A stretch of DNA of 48,068 nt from positions 297,680 through 345,747 of the forward strand of contig NZ_FOZP01000005.1 in the NCBI RefSeq assembly GCF_900116115.1, in the 5' to 3' direction. The stretch's first letter is position 1; every line of letters begins with the position of its first letter. The notes below the pieces were generated by a model. The model was not told the origin of the DNA, made no database searches, and saw nothing but the letters and a program-made list of their open reading frames with translations. Shown here piece by piece: positions 35,153-45,282 of the stretch. Made by a program: the position numbers and the translations under genes. The DNA comes from Lutibacter maritimus. GTDB taxonomy: Bacteria; Bacteroidota; Bacteroidia; Flavobacteriales; Flavobacteriaceae.

Positions 35153-35443
35153 ATGAGTATTTTAATTAAACCTATTATAACGGAAAAAGCAACAAATGCA
35201 AGCGAATTATTTAATCGTTATACATTTATTGTGTCTAAGAAAGCTAATAAACTTGAAATTAAAAACGCTGTAGAAAAAACTTACGGTGTTACAATTGAAA
35301 GTGTGAAAACAATGAATTATCCAGTTCAACGCAATACAAAATACACTAAAAGTGGAATTGTTCAAGCAATGAAAGGAGCTTATAAAAAAGCAGTTGTTCA
35401 ATTAGCTGAAGGTAATAATATTGATTTTTATAGCAATATATAA
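35153..35443 (+). CDS. rplW: 50S ribosomal protein uL23
   Basis: The protein has 96 residues: IKPIITEKATNASELFNRYTF and the long loop around YPVQRNTKYTKSGIVQ. L23 sits at the tunnel exit and is the docking site for trigger factor and SRP. Gap of 9 bp after rplD. Confidence 0.98.
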   Translation: MSILIKPIITEKATNASELFNRYTFIVSKKANKLEIKNAVEKTYGVTIESVKTMNYPVQRNTKYTKSGIVQAMKGAYKKAVVQLAEGNNIDFYSNI

Positions 35444-35455
35444 GAAGGATAAAAA

Positions 35456-36280
35456 ATGTCAGTTAGAAAATTAAAACCAATAACACCAGGTCAGCGTTTT
35501 AGAGTAGTAAATGGGTTCGACACCATTACTGCTGATAAGCCGGAAAAAAGCTTAATAGCACCGAAAAAAAGATCTGGAGGTCGAAACAATAATGGTAAAA
35601 TGACGATGCGCTACATTGGTGGTGGTCATAAGAAAAAATACCGTATTATTGATTTTAAAAGAAATAAAAATGGGGTTCCTGCAACCGTTAAAACAATTGA
35701 GTACGATCCAAATCGTACAGCTTTTATTGCATTGCTTAATTATGCAGATGGAGATAAAAGATATATCATTGCTCAAAACGGATTAAAAGTTGGACAAACT
35801 GTAATTTCTGGTGAGGGAGCTACTCCTGATGTTGGAAATACAATGTTGTTGAGCCAAATACCTTTAGGAACAACAATTTCTTGTATTGAGTTACATCCTG
35901 GTCAAGGAGCGGTATTAGCACGTAGTGCTGGTTCATTTGCTCAATTAATGGCAAGAGATGGTAAATACGCTACTGTGAAATTACCTTCTGGAGAAACTAG
36001 AATGATTTTATTAACTTGTTCTGCAACTATTGGCGTTGTGTCAAATTCAGATCATCAGTTGTTAGTTTCAGGAAAAGCAGGTAGAACTCGTTGGTTAGGA
36101 AGAAGACCACGTACAAGACCAGTTGTAATGAACCCAGTAGATCACCCAATGGGAGGTGGTGAAGGTCGTGCATCAGGAGGTCATCCAAGATCAAGAAAAG
36201 GAATTCCAGCAAAAGGATTCAAAACACGATCTAAGACGAAAGCGAGTAATAAATATATTATAGAACGTAAAAAGAAATAA
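35456..36280 (+). CDS. rplB: 50S ribosomal protein uL2
   Basis: The protein has 274 residues: [22 protein letters not shown], then [15 protein letters not shown], and the C-terminal [19 protein letters not shown] with the conserved His needed for peptidyl transfer support. L2 ties the subunits together. An AGAAGGA motif lies 7 bases before the ATG, one of few Shine-Dalgarno-like sites in the cluster. Confidence 0.99.
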   Translation: MSVRKLKPITPGQRFRVVNGFDTITADKPEKSLIAPKKRSGGRNNNGKMTMRYIGGGHKKKYRIIDFKRNKNGVPATVKTIEYDPNRTAFIALLNYADGDKRYIIAQNGLKVGQTVISGEGATPDVGNTMLLSQIPLGTTISCIELHPGQGAVLARSAGSFAQLMARDGKYATVKLPSGETRMILLTCSATIGVVSNSDHQLLVSGKAGRTRWLGRRPRTRPVVMNPVDHPMGGGEGRASGGHPRSRKGIPAKGFKTRSKTKASNKYIIERKKK

Positions 36281-36287
36281 TTGATAT

Positions 36288-36569
36288 ATGGCACGTTCAT
36301 TAAAAAAAGGACCTTACGTTGCTCTTCAACTAGAAAAGAAAGTTCAAGAGAAAGTAGAATCAGGAAATAAATCAGTTATCAAAACTTGGTCAAGATCTTC
36401 AATGATTACACCAGATTTTGTTGGACAAACAATAGCTGTTCATAACGGACGTCAGTTTGTTCCAGTATATGTTACTGAAAACATGGTAGGGCATAAGTTA
36501 GGAGAGTTTTCACCAACACGTTCTTATAGAGGACATGGTGCTGATAAAAAAAATAAAGGAAAAAAATAG
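36288..36569 (+). CDS. rpsS: 30S ribosomal protein uS19
   Basis: The protein has 93 residues: [35 protein letters not shown], and [18 protein letters not shown]19 works with S13 in the 30S head at the A-site finger and bridge B1a. Gap of 7 bp after rplB. Confidence 0.99.
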   Translation: MARSLKKGPYVALQLEKKVQEKVESGNKSVIKTWSRSSMITPDFVGQTIAVHNGRQFVPVYVTENMVGHKLGEFSPTRSYRGHGADKKNKGKK

Positions 36570-36578
36570 TAGGTAATC

Positions 36579-36983
36579 ATGGGAGTTCGAAAAAAAATAA
36601 GAGCACAACAGATAAAAGAGGAGAAAAAGCAAGTAGCTTTTGCTAAGCTTACGGGTTGTCCTACATCACCAAGAAAAATGCGTTTAGTTGCAGATTTAGT
36701 AAGAGGAGTAGAGGTTGAAAAAGCTTTACAAATTTTAAAATTTAATGTTAAAGAATCGTCAATAAATCTTGAGAAATTATTATTGAGTGCTATTGCAAAT
36801 TGGCAAGCAAAAAATGAAGGTTCAAACATTGAAGATGCAGGATTATTTGTAAAAGAAATTTTTGTAGATAGCGCAGGAATGTTAAAGAGATTAAGACCAG
36901 CACCTCAAGGTCGTGCACACAGAATTAGAAAACGTTCTAATCATGTGACTTTAGTCTTAGGAAGTAAAAACGTTAGCAATTAA
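36579..36983 (+). CDS. rplV: 50S ribosomal protein uL22
   Basis: The protein has 134 residues, a little longer than the E. coli form because of a charged N-terminus ([17 protein letters not shown]), as is usual in Bacteroidota. [14 protein letters not shown] marks the core, and the beta-hairpin near the C-terminus ([19 protein letters not shown]) reaches into the exit tunnel, where macrolide-resistance changes occur in other bacteria. Confidence 0.98.
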   Translation: MGVRKKIRAQQIKEEKKQVAFAKLTGCPTSPRKMRLVADLVRGVEVEKALQILKFNVKESSINLEKLLLSAIANWQAKNEGSNIEDAGLFVKEIFVDSAGMLKRLRPAPQGRAHRIRKRSNHVTLVLGSKNVSN

Positions 36984-36995
36984 TTATAAGTAGAA

Positions 36996-37718
36996 ATGGG
37001 ACAAAAAACAAATCCAATAGGAAATCGTTTAGGAATTATCAGAGGATGGGATTCTAACTGGTATGGAGGAAGAAACTACGGAGATAAAATTGCTGAAGAT
37101 GATAAGATAAGAAGGTATGTTCATGCTAGATTATCTAAAGCAAGTGTTTCAACTGTAATTATTGAGCGTACACTTAAACTTGTAACCGTTACTATCACTA
37201 CTGCTAGACCTGGTATTATTATTGGGAAAGGTGGACAAGAGGTAGACAAGTTAAAAGAAGAGCTTAAAAAGATTACCGGTAAAGAAGTTCAAATAAACAT
37301 ATTTGAAATTAAACGTCCAGAACTAGATGCTCGTTTAGTTGCAGCAAGTATTGCTCGTCAAATTGAGAATAGAATCTCATACAGAAGAGCTATTAAAATG
37401 GCAATTGCAGCAACAATGCGTATGAATGCAGAAGGTATTAAAGTTCAAATTTCAGGTCGTTTAAATGGTGCTGAAATGGCACGTTCTGAACACTATAAAG
37501 AAGGAAGAATTCCTCTTTCTACTTTTAGAGCCGATATTGATTATGCCCTTGCTGAAGCACATACTACTTACGGCCGTTTAGGTGTAAAAGTATGGATTAT
37601 GAAAGGCGAAGTTTATGGAAAAAGAGAATTATCACCTTTGGTTGGACTTTCTAAAAAAGAAGGTAAAGGAGAAGGTAGAGGAAACTCTAAAAAGTCACAA
37701 GCTCGCAGAAGAAAATAA
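36996..37718 (+). CDS. rpsC: 30S ribosomal protein uS3
   Basis: The protein has 240 residues. [15 protein letters not shown] start, KH domain with [17 protein letters not shown] (about 68-84), and a second domain ending with a basic tail ([11 protein letters not shown]). S3 lines the mRNA entry channel and has helicase activity with S4 and S5. Gap of 12 bp after rplV. Confidence 0.99.
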   Translation: MGQKTNPIGNRLGIIRGWDSNWYGGRNYGDKIAEDDKIRRYVHARLSKASVSTVIIERTLKLVTVTITTARPGIIIGKGGQEVDKLKEELKKITGKEVQINIFEIKRPELDARLVAASIARQIENRISYRRAIKMAIAATMRMNAEGIKVQISGRLNGAEMARSEHYKEGRIPLSTFRADIDYALAEAHTTYGRLGVKVWIMKGEVYGKRELSPLVGLSKKEGKGEGRGNSKKSQARRRK

Positions 37719-37740
37719 TATTTAAAATTTACAAGGTAAA

Positions 37741-38169
37741 ATGTTACAGCCAAAGAGAGTTAAATATCGTAAAGTACAGAAAGGGAAAGGGCAGATGTCA
37801 GGAGATTCACAAAGAGGGCACCAACTTTCTAATGGAATGTTTGGTATCAAAGCTTTGGAACAAGACTTACTTACGTCTCGTCAAATAGAAGCAGCTCGTA
37901 TTGCGGCAACGCGTTATATGAAAAGAGAAGGTCAATTATGGATTAAAATATTTCCAGACAAGCCTATTACTAAAAAGCCATTAGAAGTTCGTATGGGAAA
38001 AGGTAAAGGTGCTCCTGAATATTTTGTAGCCGTAGTGAAACCAGGAAGAATCATGTTTGAAGTAGGTGGAGTGTCTATGGAAATAGCAAAAGAAGCTTTA
38101 CGTTTAGCAGCACAAAAATTGCCTGTTAAAACTAAGTTTATTGTAGCTAGAGATTTTGATAACGCTTAA
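37741..38169 (+). CDS. rplP: 50S ribosomal protein uL16
   Basis: The protein has 142 residues: [44 protein letters not shown] (written here in two overlapping parts of the same region), and [20 protein letters not shown]16 organises the A-site of the 50S subunit. It is flanked by rpsC and rpmC, the standard order. Confidence 0.99.
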   Translation: MLQPKRVKYRKVQKGKGQMSGDSQRGHQLSNGMFGIKALEQDLLTSRQIEAARIAATRYMKREGQLWIKIFPDKPITKKPLEVRMGKGKGAPEYFVAVVKPGRIMFEVGGVSMEIAKEALRLAAQKLPVKTKFIVARDFDNA

Positions 38170-38184
38170 TAACCGATTAAAGAA

Positions 38185-38376
38185 ATGAAACAATCAGAAA
38201 TTAAAGGATTATCAACGGAAGAGTTACAAGAGAAACTTGGAAGTTTAAAGAAAAGTTATACAGATCTAAAAATGGCTCACACAATTTCGCCATTGGAAAC
38301 ACCAATGCAATTAAGAGCCCTTAGAAAATCTGTAGCACGTGTTGCAACAGAATTAACTAAAAGAGAATTACAATAA
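38185..38376 (+). CDS. rpmC: 50S ribosomal protein uL29
   Basis: The protein has 63 residues and forms two helices: MKQSEIKGLSTEELQEKL and SPLETPMQLRALRKSVARV. L29 lies beside L23 at the tunnel exit. It is placed between rplP and rpsQ, as in most bacteria. Confidence 0.97.
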   Translation: MKQSEIKGLSTEELQEKLGSLKKSYTDLKMAHTISPLETPMQLRALRKSVARVATELTKRELQ

Positions 38377-38395
38377 TTGTATTCAGAAGTAAAAG

Positions 38396-38653
38396 ATGGA
38401 AAAAAGAAATCTTAGAAAAGAGAGAATAGGTGTAGTTTCAAGCAATAAAATGGAGAAATCTATTGTTGTTTCTGAAGTTAAAAAAGTGAAGCACCCTATG
38501 TACGGTAAATTCGTGTTAAATACTAAAAAGTATGTTGCACACGATGAGAAAAATGATTGCAATATTGGAGATACTGTTAGAATAATGGAAACACGTCCAA
38601 TGAGTAAATCTAAACGTTGGAGATTAGTAGAAATCCTAGAAAGAGCAAAATAA
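38396..38653 (+). CDS. rpsQ: 30S ribosomal protein uS17
   Basis: The protein has 85 residues, an OB fold with [27 protein letters not shown] and [21 protein letters not shown]17 binds 16S rRNA early in assembly. Its stop is followed after 1 base by the rplN start, which suggests translational coupling. Confidence 0.98.
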   Translation: MEKRNLRKERIGVVSSNKMEKSIVVSEVKKVKHPMYGKFVLNTKKYVAHDEKNDCNIGDTVRIMETRPMSKSKRWRLVEILERAK

Positions 38654-38654
38654 T

Positions 38655-39023
38655 ATGTTACAGACAGAATCAAGATTACGAGTAGCAGATAATACTGGAG
38701 CTAAAGAAGTTTTAGTTATCCGCGTTTTAGGAGGAACCAAAAAACGTTATGCGTCAATTGGAGATAAAATTGTTGTAGCTGTAAAAGATGCTACTCCAAA
38801 TGGATCTATTAAAAAAGGCCAAGTTGCAAAAGCGGTAGTTGTTAGAACGAAAAAAGAAATTAGAAGAAAAGACGGATCTTATATTCGTTTTGATGACAAT
38901 GCGTGTGTATTGTTAGATGCTTCTGAGCAAATGAAAGGTACCCGTGTATTCGGACCTGTTGCAAGAGAACTTCGTGAAAAACAATTTATGAAGATTGTAT
39001 CATTAGCACCTGAAGTGCTTTAA
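38655..39023 (+). CDS. rplN: 50S ribosomal protein uL14
   Basis: The protein has 122 residues, the exact bacterial length: [37 protein letters not shown] and [14 protein letters not shown]14 forms an inter-subunit bridge and is the docking site of the silencing factor RsfS. It begins the stretch that corresponds to the spc operon. Confidence 0.99.
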   Translation: MLQTESRLRVADNTGAKEVLVIRVLGGTKKRYASIGDKIVVAVKDATPNGSIKKGQVAKAVVVRTKKEIRRKDGSYIRFDDNACVLLDASEQMKGTRVFGPVARELREKQFMKIVSLAPEVL

Positions 39024-39035
39024 AACTTATAAATT

Positions 39036-39341
39036 ATGAAGTTAAAGATAAAATCAGGAGATACTGTTAGAGTAATGGCAGGTGACCATAAAGGTGAAGA
39101 AGGAAAAGTAGTTACTATTTTTTCTAGTAAAAACAGAGCAATTGTAGAAGGTGTCAATTTGATATCAAAACATACAAAACCTAGTGCACAAAACCCTCAA
39201 GGTGGAATTGTGAAAAAAGAAGCTTCTATTCATATTTCTAATCTAATGCTTATCGAAAGCGGTAATGCAGTTAAAGTTGGATTTAGAACAGAAGGTGATA
39301 AGAAAGTTAGGTTTTCTAAAAAATCTGATAAAGCAATTTAG
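39036..39341 (+). CDS. rplX: 50S ribosomal protein uL24
   Basis: The protein has 101 residues with a KOW motif near the start ([20 protein letters not shown]) and [21 protein letters not shown]24 starts 50S assembly at the 5' end of 23S rRNA. It is 2 bp upstream of rplE. Confidence 0.98.
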   Translation: MKLKIKSGDTVRVMAGDHKGEEGKVVTIFSSKNRAIVEGVNLISKHTKPSAQNPQGGIVKKEASIHISNLMLIESGNAVKVGFRTEGDKKVRFSKKSDKAI

Positions 39342-39343
39342 TT

Positions 39344-39895
39344 ATGGCTTATATACCAAGACTTAAAGAAGAGTATAACAGTAGAGTAATAAGTGCTCTA
39401 ACTGAAGAGTTCAGTTACAAAAACGTAATGCAAGTTCCTAAATTACAAAAAATTGTAGTTAGTAAAGGAGTTGGCGCTGCAGTAGCTGATAAGAAATTAA
39501 TTGATTACGCTGTAGAAGAATTGACTAAAATTACTGGTCAAAAAGCATTATCAACAATATCTAAAAAAGACGTTGCAACTTTTAAATTACGTAAAGGAAT
39601 GCCAATTGGTGCCAAAGTAACATTAAGAGGTGATAAAATGTATGAATTTTTAGATAGATTGGTAACAGCTTCCTTACCTCGTGTAAGAGATTTCGGTGGA
39701 ATTAAAGCAAATGGTTTTGACGGAAGAGGAAACTATAATTTAGGTATTACTGAACAAATCATTTTCCCAGAAATTGATATTGATAAAGTAAACAAAATTA
39801 GCGGTATGGATATCACTTTTGTAACATCTGCAAATACTGATAAAGAGGCAAAATCATTATTAACGGAATTAGGTTTACCATTTAAAAATAATTAA
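39344..39895 (+). CDS. rplE: 50S ribosomal protein uL5
   Basis: The protein has 183 residues: [34 protein letters not shown] and [20 protein letters not shown]5 binds 5S rRNA and contacts P-site tRNA. Gaps of 2 bp before and 3 bp after show tight coupling with rplX and rpsN. Confidence 0.99.
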   Translation: MAYIPRLKEEYNSRVISALTEEFSYKNVMQVPKLQKIVVSKGVGAAVADKKLIDYAVEELTKITGQKALSTISKKDVATFKLRKGMPIGAKVTLRGDKMYEFLDRLVTASLPRVRDFGGIKANGFDGRGNYNLGITEQIIFPEIDIDKVNKISGMDITFVTSANTDKEAKSLLTELGLPFKNN

Positions 39896-39898
39896 GGA

Positions 39899-40168
39899 AT
39901 GGCTAAAGAATCAATGAAAGCCCGTGAGGTTAAGAGAAAAAAATTAGTTGACAAGTATGCTGAAAAACGCAAAGCTTTAAAAGAAGCTGGTGATTATGAA
40001 GCATTACAAAAACTACCTAAAAATGCTTCTCCAGTGCGTTTACACAACAGATGTAAATTAACAGGAAGACCAAAAGGGTATATGAGACAATTTGGTATTT
40101 CGCGTGTAACATTCCGTGAAATGGCTAACCAAGGTTTAATACCAGGAGTTAGAAAAGCAAGCTGGTAA
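39899..40168 (+). CDS. rpsN: 30S ribosomal protein uS14, zinc-free long form
   Basis: The protein has 89 residues, with [28 protein letters not shown] near the C-terminus. It has one Cys where zinc-binding S14 has a CxxC pair, so this is the zinc-independent form. A TAAGGA sits directly before the ATG. It is followed by a 62-bp gap with a hairpin before rpsH. Confidence 0.98.
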   Translation: MAKESMKAREVKRKKLVDKYAEKRKALKEAGDYEALQKLPKNASPVRLHNRCKLTGRPKGYMRQFGISRVTFREMANQGLIPGVRKASW

Positions 40169-40177
40169 AATTATAAA

Positions 40178-40211
40178 TTGGTTTTAGGTTCAATAAACAA
40201 TTGAAAACCAA
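40178..40211 (+). promoter_or_regulatory. Hairpin in the rpsN-rpsH gap
   Basis: TTGGTTTT (40178-40185) is complementary to AAAACCAA (40204-40211); inside, TTCAAT (40189-40194) can pair with ATTGAA (40200-40205). The two share two bases, so a bulged stem or alternative folds are possible. No T-tract follows. S8 is the spc-operon repressor in E. coli, which makes this gap a candidate control site, but the E. coli site lies elsewhere. Confidence 0.4.
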
Positions 40212-40230
40212 AACCGCAAAATTGAAATAA

Positions 40231-40629
40231 ATGATTACAGATCCAATCGCAGATTATCTAACTAGAGTTAGAAATGCTATTATGGCAGGGCACAGAATTG
40301 TTGAAATTCCAGCTTCTAAAATTAAAAAAGAAATAACTAAGATTTTATTCGATCAAGGTTATATTTTAAGCTACAAGTTTGAGGACAATAACGTTCAAGG
40401 AACAATTAAAATAGCTTTAAAGTATGATAAGGCTACTAAATCTTCAGTAATTAAAAAATTACAAAGAGTAAGTACACCTGGTTTAAGGAAATATGTTGGG
40501 GCAACTGAAATGCCTCGTGTATTAAACGGTTTAGGTATAGCTATAGTTTCTACATCAAGAGGTGTAATGACTGGTAAAAAAGCTACCCAAGAGCATGTTG
40601 GTGGAGAAGTTTTATGTTACGTATATTAA
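40231..40629 (+). CDS. rpsH: 30S ribosomal protein uS8
   Basis: The protein has 132 residues: [35 protein letters not shown], and [17 protein letters not shown] near the end. S8 binds the central domain of 16S rRNA and is an autogenous repressor in E. coli. It follows the hairpin-containing gap after rpsN. Confidence 0.99.
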   Translation: MITDPIADYLTRVRNAIMAGHRIVEIPASKIKKEITKILFDQGYILSYKFEDNNVQGTIKIALKYDKATKSSVIKKLQRVSTPGLRKYVGATEMPRVLNGLGIAIVSTSRGVMTGKKATQEHVGGEVLCYVY

Positions 40630-40646
40630 TAAAGAACTAAACAAAG

Positions 40647-41192
40647 ATGTCAAGAATAGGAAATAATCCAATTACTTTACCAAATGATGTTACATTTGAT
40701 ATTAAAGAAAATGTAATAACTGTAAAAGGTAAATTGGGAGAGTTAACTCAGGAAATAGCAGGAGATATTACTGTTAAAGTTGAAGATGGAAACGTAGTTT
40801 TAGAACGTCCATCAGATAGTAAAGACCATAAAGCAAAACATGGTTTATACAGAGCTTTATTAAACAATATGATTACGGGAGTTTCAACAGGATGGACTAA
40901 ACAATTAGAACTTGTGGGTGTAGGTTATAGAGCAAGTAATCAAGGTCAAGTACTTGATTTAGCTTTAGGATTTTCACACAATATAATTTTAGAATTAGCA
41001 CCTGAAGTTAAAGTTGAAACCGTTTCAGAAAAAGGAAAAAATCCAATTATTAAATTAACTTCTTTTGACAAACAACTTGTTGGAGCAGTTGCAGCTAAGA
41101 TTCGTTCTTTCCGTGCACCAGAACCATACAAAGGAAAAGGTGTTAAATTTGTTGGGGAAATATTAAGAAGAAAAGCAGGTAAATCTGCATAA
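40647..41192 (+). CDS. rplF: 50S ribosomal protein uL6
   Basis: The protein has 181 residues: [26 protein letters not shown] and a C-terminal [22 protein letters not shown]6 sits near the factor-binding site and the sarcin-ricin loop. Gap of 17 bp after rpsH. Confidence 0.99.
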   Translation: MSRIGNNPITLPNDVTFDIKENVITVKGKLGELTQEIAGDITVKVEDGNVVLERPSDSKDHKAKHGLYRALLNNMITGVSTGWTKQLELVGVGYRASNQGQVLDLALGFSHNIILELAPEVKVETVSEKGKNPIIKLTSFDKQLVGAVAAKIRSFRAPEPYKGKGVKFVGEILRRKAGKSA

Positions 41193-41206
41193 TAATTAAG
41201 AGTATT

Positions 41207-41560
41207 ATGGCATTATCAAAGCTTGAAAGAAGAATTAGAATTAAACATAGAATTAGAAAAGTAGTATTTGGTACTGCTGATCAACCAAGATTATCTGTGT
41301 TTAGAAGTAATAAAGAAATTTATGCTCAGTTAGTTGATGATAATTTAGGTACAACCATTGTATCTGTATCATCAAGAGATAAAGAAATCGATGCTAAAGG
41401 AACTAAAACTGATGTAGCAAAGTTAGTAGGTAAAAGTATTGCCGAAAAAGCTATGAAAGTTGGAGTATCAAACGTAGCATTCGATAGAAATGGATTTTTG
41501 TATCACGGAAGAGTGAAAGCTCTAGCAGACGCTGCAAGAGAAGCAGGTTTAAAATTTTAG
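41207..41560 (+). CDS. rplR: 50S ribosomal protein uL18
   Basis: The protein has 117 residues: [22 protein letters not shown] (in its first 30), [18 protein letters not shown], and [21 protein letters not shown]18 delivers 5S rRNA together with L5. Gap of 6 bp before rpsE. Confidence 0.99.
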   Translation: MALSKLERRIRIKHRIRKVVFGTADQPRLSVFRSNKEIYAQLVDDNLGTTIVSVSSRDKEIDAKGTKTDVAKLVGKSIAEKAMKVGVSNVAFDRNGFLYHGRVKALADAAREAGLKF

Positions 41561-41566
41561 TAAATT

Positions 41567-42091
41567 ATGTATCAGAAATACAATAACGTAGAAAGAGTAA
41601 AACCTAGTGGGTTAGAACTACAAGATCACTTAGTTGGTGTACAAAGAGTTACTAAAGTAACAAAAGGTGGTAGAGCATTTGGATTTTCAGCTATTGTTGT
41701 AGTTGGGGATGGAAATGGTGTTGTAGGACATGGATTAGGTAAATCTAAAGATGTTGCTTCAGCTATTGCAAAAGCAATTGAAGACGCAAAGAAAAATTTA
41801 GTAAGAGTTCCTATTATTAACCAAACGTTGCCTCATGAACAAAAAGGTAAATTTGGTGGAGCGAAAGTATTTTTAAAACCAGCTTCACACGGTACTGGGG
41901 TAATTGCAGGTGGTGCAGTTCGTGCGGTACTAGAATCTGTTGGTGTACATGATGTACTTTCTAAATCTCAAGGATCTTCAAATCCTCACAATGTGGTAAA
42001 AGCAACTTTTGATGCATTATTACAATTGCGTAGTGCAAGTATGATTGCTCAAGAGAGAGGAATTTCTTTAGAAAAATTATTTAAAGGATAA
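41567..42091 (+). CDS. rpsE: 30S ribosomal protein uS5
   Basis: The protein has 174 residues: [20 protein letters not shown] (the spectinomycin-site loop region), [15 protein letters not shown], and [17 protein letters not shown]5 is at the mRNA entry and affects fidelity. It ends 13 bp before rpmD, which has a strong Shine-Dalgarno site in the gap. Confidence 0.99.
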   Translation: MYQKYNNVERVKPSGLELQDHLVGVQRVTKVTKGGRAFGFSAIVVVGDGNGVVGHGLGKSKDVASAIAKAIEDAKKNLVRVPIINQTLPHEQKGKFGGAKVFLKPASHGTGVIAGGAVRAVLESVGVHDVLSKSQGSSNPHNVVKATFDALLQLRSASMIAQERGISLEKLFKG

Positions 42092-42094
42092 AAC

Positions 42095-42100
42095 AAGGAG
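42095..42100 (+). promoter_or_regulatory. Strong Shine-Dalgarno site of rpmD
   Basis: AAGGAG lies 4 bases before the rpmD ATG. Most genes in this cluster lack such a site, in line with the weak use of Shine-Dalgarno pairing known in Flavobacteriia. Confidence 0.6.
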
Positions 42101-42104
42101 AAAG

Positions 42105-42287
42105 ATGGCAAAAATAAGAGTAACACAAGTAAGAAGTAAAATTAGACGTCCACAAGATCAAAAAAGAACTTTAGAGGCACTAGGTTTACATAAAATGGAT
42201 CAAGTAGTGGAACATGAAGCTACTCCATCAATCCTTGGAATGGTAAATAAAGTTAAACACTTAATTTCTGTTGAAGAAGTTAAATAA
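42105..42287 (+). CDS. rpmD: 50S ribosomal protein uL30
   Basis: The protein has 60 residues: KIRVTQVRSKIRRPQDQKRT and LGLHKMDQVVEHEATPSILG. A small 50S protein absent from some bacterial lineages. It has the clearest Shine-Dalgarno sequence of the block and lies between rpsE and rplO, as is standard. Confidence 0.98.
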   Translation: MAKIRVTQVRSKIRRPQDQKRTLEALGLHKMDQVVEHEATPSILGMVNKVKHLISVEEVK

Positions 42288-42299
42288 CATATTTAAGAA

Positions 42300-42752
42300 A
42301 TGACATTAAATAACTTACAACCTGCAGAAGGATCAGTTAAAAATCAAGGAAAACGTATTGGTAGAGGAGAAGGATCTGGTAAAGGTGGGACAGCTACTAG
42401 AGGACATAAAGGAGCAAAATCTCGTTCTGGATATTCTAAAAAAGTTGGTTTCGAAGGAGGTCAAATGCCTTTACAAAGACGTGTGCCTAAATTTGGTTTT
42501 AAAAATATTAATCGTAAAGAATATGTTGGTGTTAACTTGCATAAATTGCAAGAATTAATAGATAATAATATTATTACAGATACTGTAACTTTAGATGTTT
42601 TAATTGAAAATAGATTAGCAGGAAAAAATGACCTAGTAAAAATATTAGGTAATGGAGAGCTAAAAGCAAAATTAGATGTTAAAGTTCATAAATTTACAGC
42701 TACTGCTAAAGCAGCTATTGAAAAATTAGGCGGTACAGCAGAAACATTATAA
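42300..42752 (+). CDS. rplO: 50S ribosomal protein uL15
   Basis: The protein has 150 residues. The N-terminal glycine-rich extension GSVKNQGKRIGRGEGSGKGG threads into 23S rRNA; the core includes GFEGGQMPLQRRVPKFGF. A late assembly protein of the 50S subunit. Gap of 12 bp to secY, the standard partner. Confidence 0.99.
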   Translation: MTLNNLQPAEGSVKNQGKRIGRGEGSGKGGTATRGHKGAKSRSGYSKKVGFEGGQMPLQRRVPKFGFKNINRKEYVGVNLHKLQELIDNNIITDTVTLDVLIENRLAGKNDLVKILGNGELKAKLDVKVHKFTATAKAAIEKLGGTAETL

Positions 42753-42764
42753 TATTTAAGTAAG

Positions 42765-44099
42765 ATGAAAAAATTTATACAAACCATTAAAGACATTTGG
42801 ACAATAGAAGAACTTAGAAATAAGATTTTATTGACACTTGGATTTATGGCTATTTATCGTTTTGCTGCTCAAATACCATTACCGGGAATTGATATTACTG
42901 CTGCTCAAGCTGCATTACAAAATCAAACTAGTGGAGGTGGAATTTTAGGCTTATTAGATATGTTTACTGGTGGAGCTTTTGCAAGAGCTTCAGTTGTAGC
43001 ATTGGGTATTATGCCTTATATTTCTGCATCTATTGTGGTACAATTAATGGGAATTGCGGTTCCTTATTTACAGAAACTACAAAAAGATGGAGAAAGTGGA
43101 AGAAAGAAAATCAATCAAATTACACGTTGGTTAACTATTGCAATCACAATGGTTCAAGGACCGGCTTATATTACTAATATTTATCAATTAATTCCATCAT
43201 CTGCTTTCTACATTAGTGGTAGTATGTTTTGGTTATCATCTATGGTAATTTTAACAGCTGGAACCATCTTTGCAATGTGGTTGGGTGAAAAAATTACTGA
43301 TAAAGGAATTGGTAACGGTATTTCGTTATTAATTATGATTGGTATTATAGCTCGTTTTCCTGGAGCGTTTATTCAAGAAGCAGTATCTAAAATTTCCGCA
43401 TCAAATGGTGGGTTAATTATGATACTTATTGAAGTAATCATATGGTTCGTAGTAATCTTAATTTGTGTTTATTTAGTTACTGCAGTAAGACGAATTGCTG
43501 TACAGTATGCTAGAAAAACCGTTGCAGGAAATATCAAAAGTGTATCGGGGTCAAGAGATTATTTACCTTTGAAATTAAATTCATCAGGAGTTATGCCAAT
43601 AATATTTGCTCAAGCAATTATGTTTGCACCAGCTTTATTAGCTAGATCTGATAATGAGTTTATTAAATCAATTGGTATTGAATTTTCCAATATGTTTGGT
43701 TTATGGTATAATTTATTATTTGCATTTTTAATTATAATTTTTAGTTATTTTTACACCGCAATTACAATACCTACAAATAAGATGGCTGATGATTTAAAGC
43801 GTAGCGGTGGATTTATTCCAGGAATTAGACCAGGAAAAGATACAGCTGAAATGTTAGATAGAATTTTATCTCTTATAACATTCCCAGGTTCGTTATTTTT
43901 AGCTTTGGTTGCAATTTTGCCTTCTATTGTTATAAATTTTGGATTGACACAAGGATGGGCATTATTTTATGGAGGAACATCATTATTGATTATGGTTGGT
44001 GTTGCAATAGATACTATTCAACAAATTAATTCTCACTTATTAAATCGTCATTATGATGGTTTAATGAAAAAGGGTACTAAAAGAAAATCAATTTCATAA
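42765..44099 (+). CDS. secY: Protein translocase subunit SecY
   Basis: The protein has 444 residues and ten membrane helices. The plug region lies in the first external part ([21 protein letters not shown]), and the conserved [16 protein letters not shown] follows in helix 2. The cytoplasmic loop with [14 protein letters not shown] and the final loop with [17 protein letters not shown] contact the ribosome and SecA. SecY forms the SecYEG channel for exported and membrane proteins. It is coupled to infA by a 1-base overlap of stop and start. adk and map, which often follow, are absent here. Confidence 0.99.
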   Translation: MKKFIQTIKDIWTIEELRNKILLTLGFMAIYRFAAQIPLPGIDITAAQAALQNQTSGGGILGLLDMFTGGAFARASVVALGIMPYISASIVVQLMGIAVPYLQKLQKDGESGRKKINQITRWLTIAITMVQGPAYITNIYQLIPSSAFYISGSMFWLSSMVILTAGTIFAMWLGEKITDKGIGNGISLLIMIGIIARFPGAFIQEAVSKISASNGGLIMILIEVIIWFVVILICVYLVTAVRRIAVQYARKTVAGNIKSVSGSRDYLPLKLNSSGVMPIIFAQAIMFAPALLARSDNEFIKSIGIEFSNMFGLWYNLLFAFLIIIFSYFYTAITIPTNKMADDLKRSGGFIPGIRPGKDTAEMLDRILSLITFPGSLFLALVAILPSIVINFGLTQGWALFYGGTSLLIMVGVAIDTIQQINSHLLNRHYDGLMKKGTKRKSIS

Positions 44100-44314
44100 T
44101 GGCAAAACAACCAGCAATACAACAGGACGGAACTATTACAGAAGCTTTGTCTAATGCTATGTTTCGAGTAGAGTTGGAAAATGGACATATAGTAACGGCT
44201 CATATATCAGGTAAAATGCGTATGCATTACATTAAATTATTACCTGGTGATAAAGTTAAACTGGAAATGAGTCCATATGATTTAACAAAAGCAAGAATTA
44301 CTTACAGATACTAA
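44099..44314 (+). CDS. infA: Translation initiation factor IF-1
   Basis: The protein has 71 residues, one OB fold: [40 protein letters not shown] and [13 protein letters not shown], all family hallmarks. IF-1 fills the A site during initiation. Start overlaps the secY stop by 1 base, and rpmJ follows after 10 bp. Confidence 0.99.
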   Translation: MAKQPAIQQDGTITEALSNAMFRVELENGHIVTAHISGKMRMHYIKLLPGDKVKLEMSPYDLTKARITYRY

Positions 44315-44324
44315 AGATAAAACG

Positions 44325-44441
44325 ATGAAAGTTAGAGCATCAGTAAAAAAGAGAAGTGCCGAGTGCAAGATTGTGCGTAGAAAAGGCAGATTATATGTAA
44401 TCAACAAAAAAAATCCTAGATTTAAACAAAGACAAGGATAA
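44325..44441 (+). CDS. rpmJ: 50S ribosomal protein bL36, zinc-free form
   Basis: A 38-residue frame: [20 protein letters not shown], then [18 protein letters not shown]. The length and the start and end patterns are those of L36. Classical L36 has three Cys and one His that bind zinc; here only one Cys (position 14) remains and KKNPRF replaces the metal site, so this is the zinc-independent type. It lies between infA and rpsM, the standard place, with 2 bp to rpsM. Confidence 0.97.
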   Translation: MKVRASVKKRSAECKIVRRKGRLYVINKKNPRFKQRQG

Positions 44442-44443
44442 TT

Positions 44444-44818
44444 ATGGCAAGAATAGCAGGTATTGATATTCCAAAAAACAAAAGAGGTGTTATTGCCTTA
44501 ACGTATATTTTTGGAATTGGAAAAAGCAGAGCTAAAGAAATTTTAGCAATTGCAAAAGTTAGTGAAGATACAAAAGTTCAAGATTGGACTGATGATGAAA
44601 TTCATAACATTAGAGAACAAGTAGGAACTTACAATATTGAAGGTGAATTACGTTCTGAAATTCAATTAAACATTAAGCGTTTAATGGATATTGGTTGTTA
44701 TAGAGGAATCCGTCATAGATCTGGATTACCTTTACGTGGTCAAAGAACAAAAAATAATTCTAGAACTAGAAAAGGTAAGCGTAAAACTGTAGCTAATAAG
44801 AAAAAGGCAACTAAATAA
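44444..44818 (+). CDS. rpsM: 30S ribosomal protein uS13
   Basis: The protein has 124 residues: [20 protein letters not shown], a helix-two-turn-helix core with [11 protein letters not shown], and the basic C-terminus [19 protein letters not shown] that contacts P-site tRNA. It begins the part that corresponds to the alpha operon. Confidence 0.99.
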   Translation: MARIAGIDIPKNKRGVIALTYIFGIGKSRAKEILAIAKVSEDTKVQDWTDDEIHNIREQVGTYNIEGELRSEIQLNIKRLMDIGCYRGIRHRSGLPLRGQRTKNNSRTRKGKRKTVANKKKATK

Positions 44819-44829
44819 TAACTAATATT

Positions 44830-45213
44830 ATGGCGAAAACAACTTCAAAAAAACGTAAAGTTATTGTAGAGGCAGTAGGTGAAGCTCACATTACAGCTTC
44901 ATTTAACAATATTATTATTTCACTTACTAATAAAAAAGGTGATGTAATTTCTTGGTCATCAGCTGGAAAAATGGGATTTAGAGGTTCTAAAAAGAATACT
45001 CCTTATGCTGCTCAATTAGCTGCAGAAGATTGTGCAAAAGTTGCACATGAAGCAGGTATGAGAAAAGTAAAAGTGTATGTTAAAGGACCAGGTAACGGAA
45101 GAGAATCTGCAATCAGATCTATTCATAATTTAGGAATTGAAGTTTCTGAAATTATTGACGTTACTCCATTACCACACAATGGTTGTAGACCTCCAAAAAG
45201 AAGAAGAGTATAA
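44830..45213 (+). CDS. rpsK: 30S ribosomal protein uS11
   Basis: The protein has 127 residues: [40 protein letters not shown], and the C-terminal [19 protein letters not shown]11 forms the platform at the E site with the 3' end of 16S rRNA. It is followed by an 84-bp structured gap before rpsD. Confidence 0.99.
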   Translation: MAKTTSKKRKVIVEAVGEAHITASFNNIIISLTNKKGDVISWSSAGKMGFRGSKKNTPYAAQLAAEDCAKVAHEAGMRKVKVYVKGPGNGRESAIRSIHNLGIEVSEIIDVTPLPHNGCRPPKRRRV

Positions 45214-45231
45214 TTATAATAAATTTTAACC

Positions 45232-45282
45232 GATAGGATTATATGATTATCGAAGGATTAGCCTTAATTCATAATCCCTATC
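45232..45282 (+). promoter_or_regulatory. Structured leader upstream of rpsD
   Basis: GATAGGATTAT (45232-45242) pairs with ATAATCCCTATC (45271-45282) except for one extra C. Inside, AAGG (45253-45256) pairs with CCTT (45262-45265), and TATGA (45242-45246) with TCATA (45269-45273) as an alternative to part of the outer stem. S4 is the known repressor of its own operon in several bacteria, so this may be an S4 binding site; no sequence match to a known site is claimed. Confidence 0.5.
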
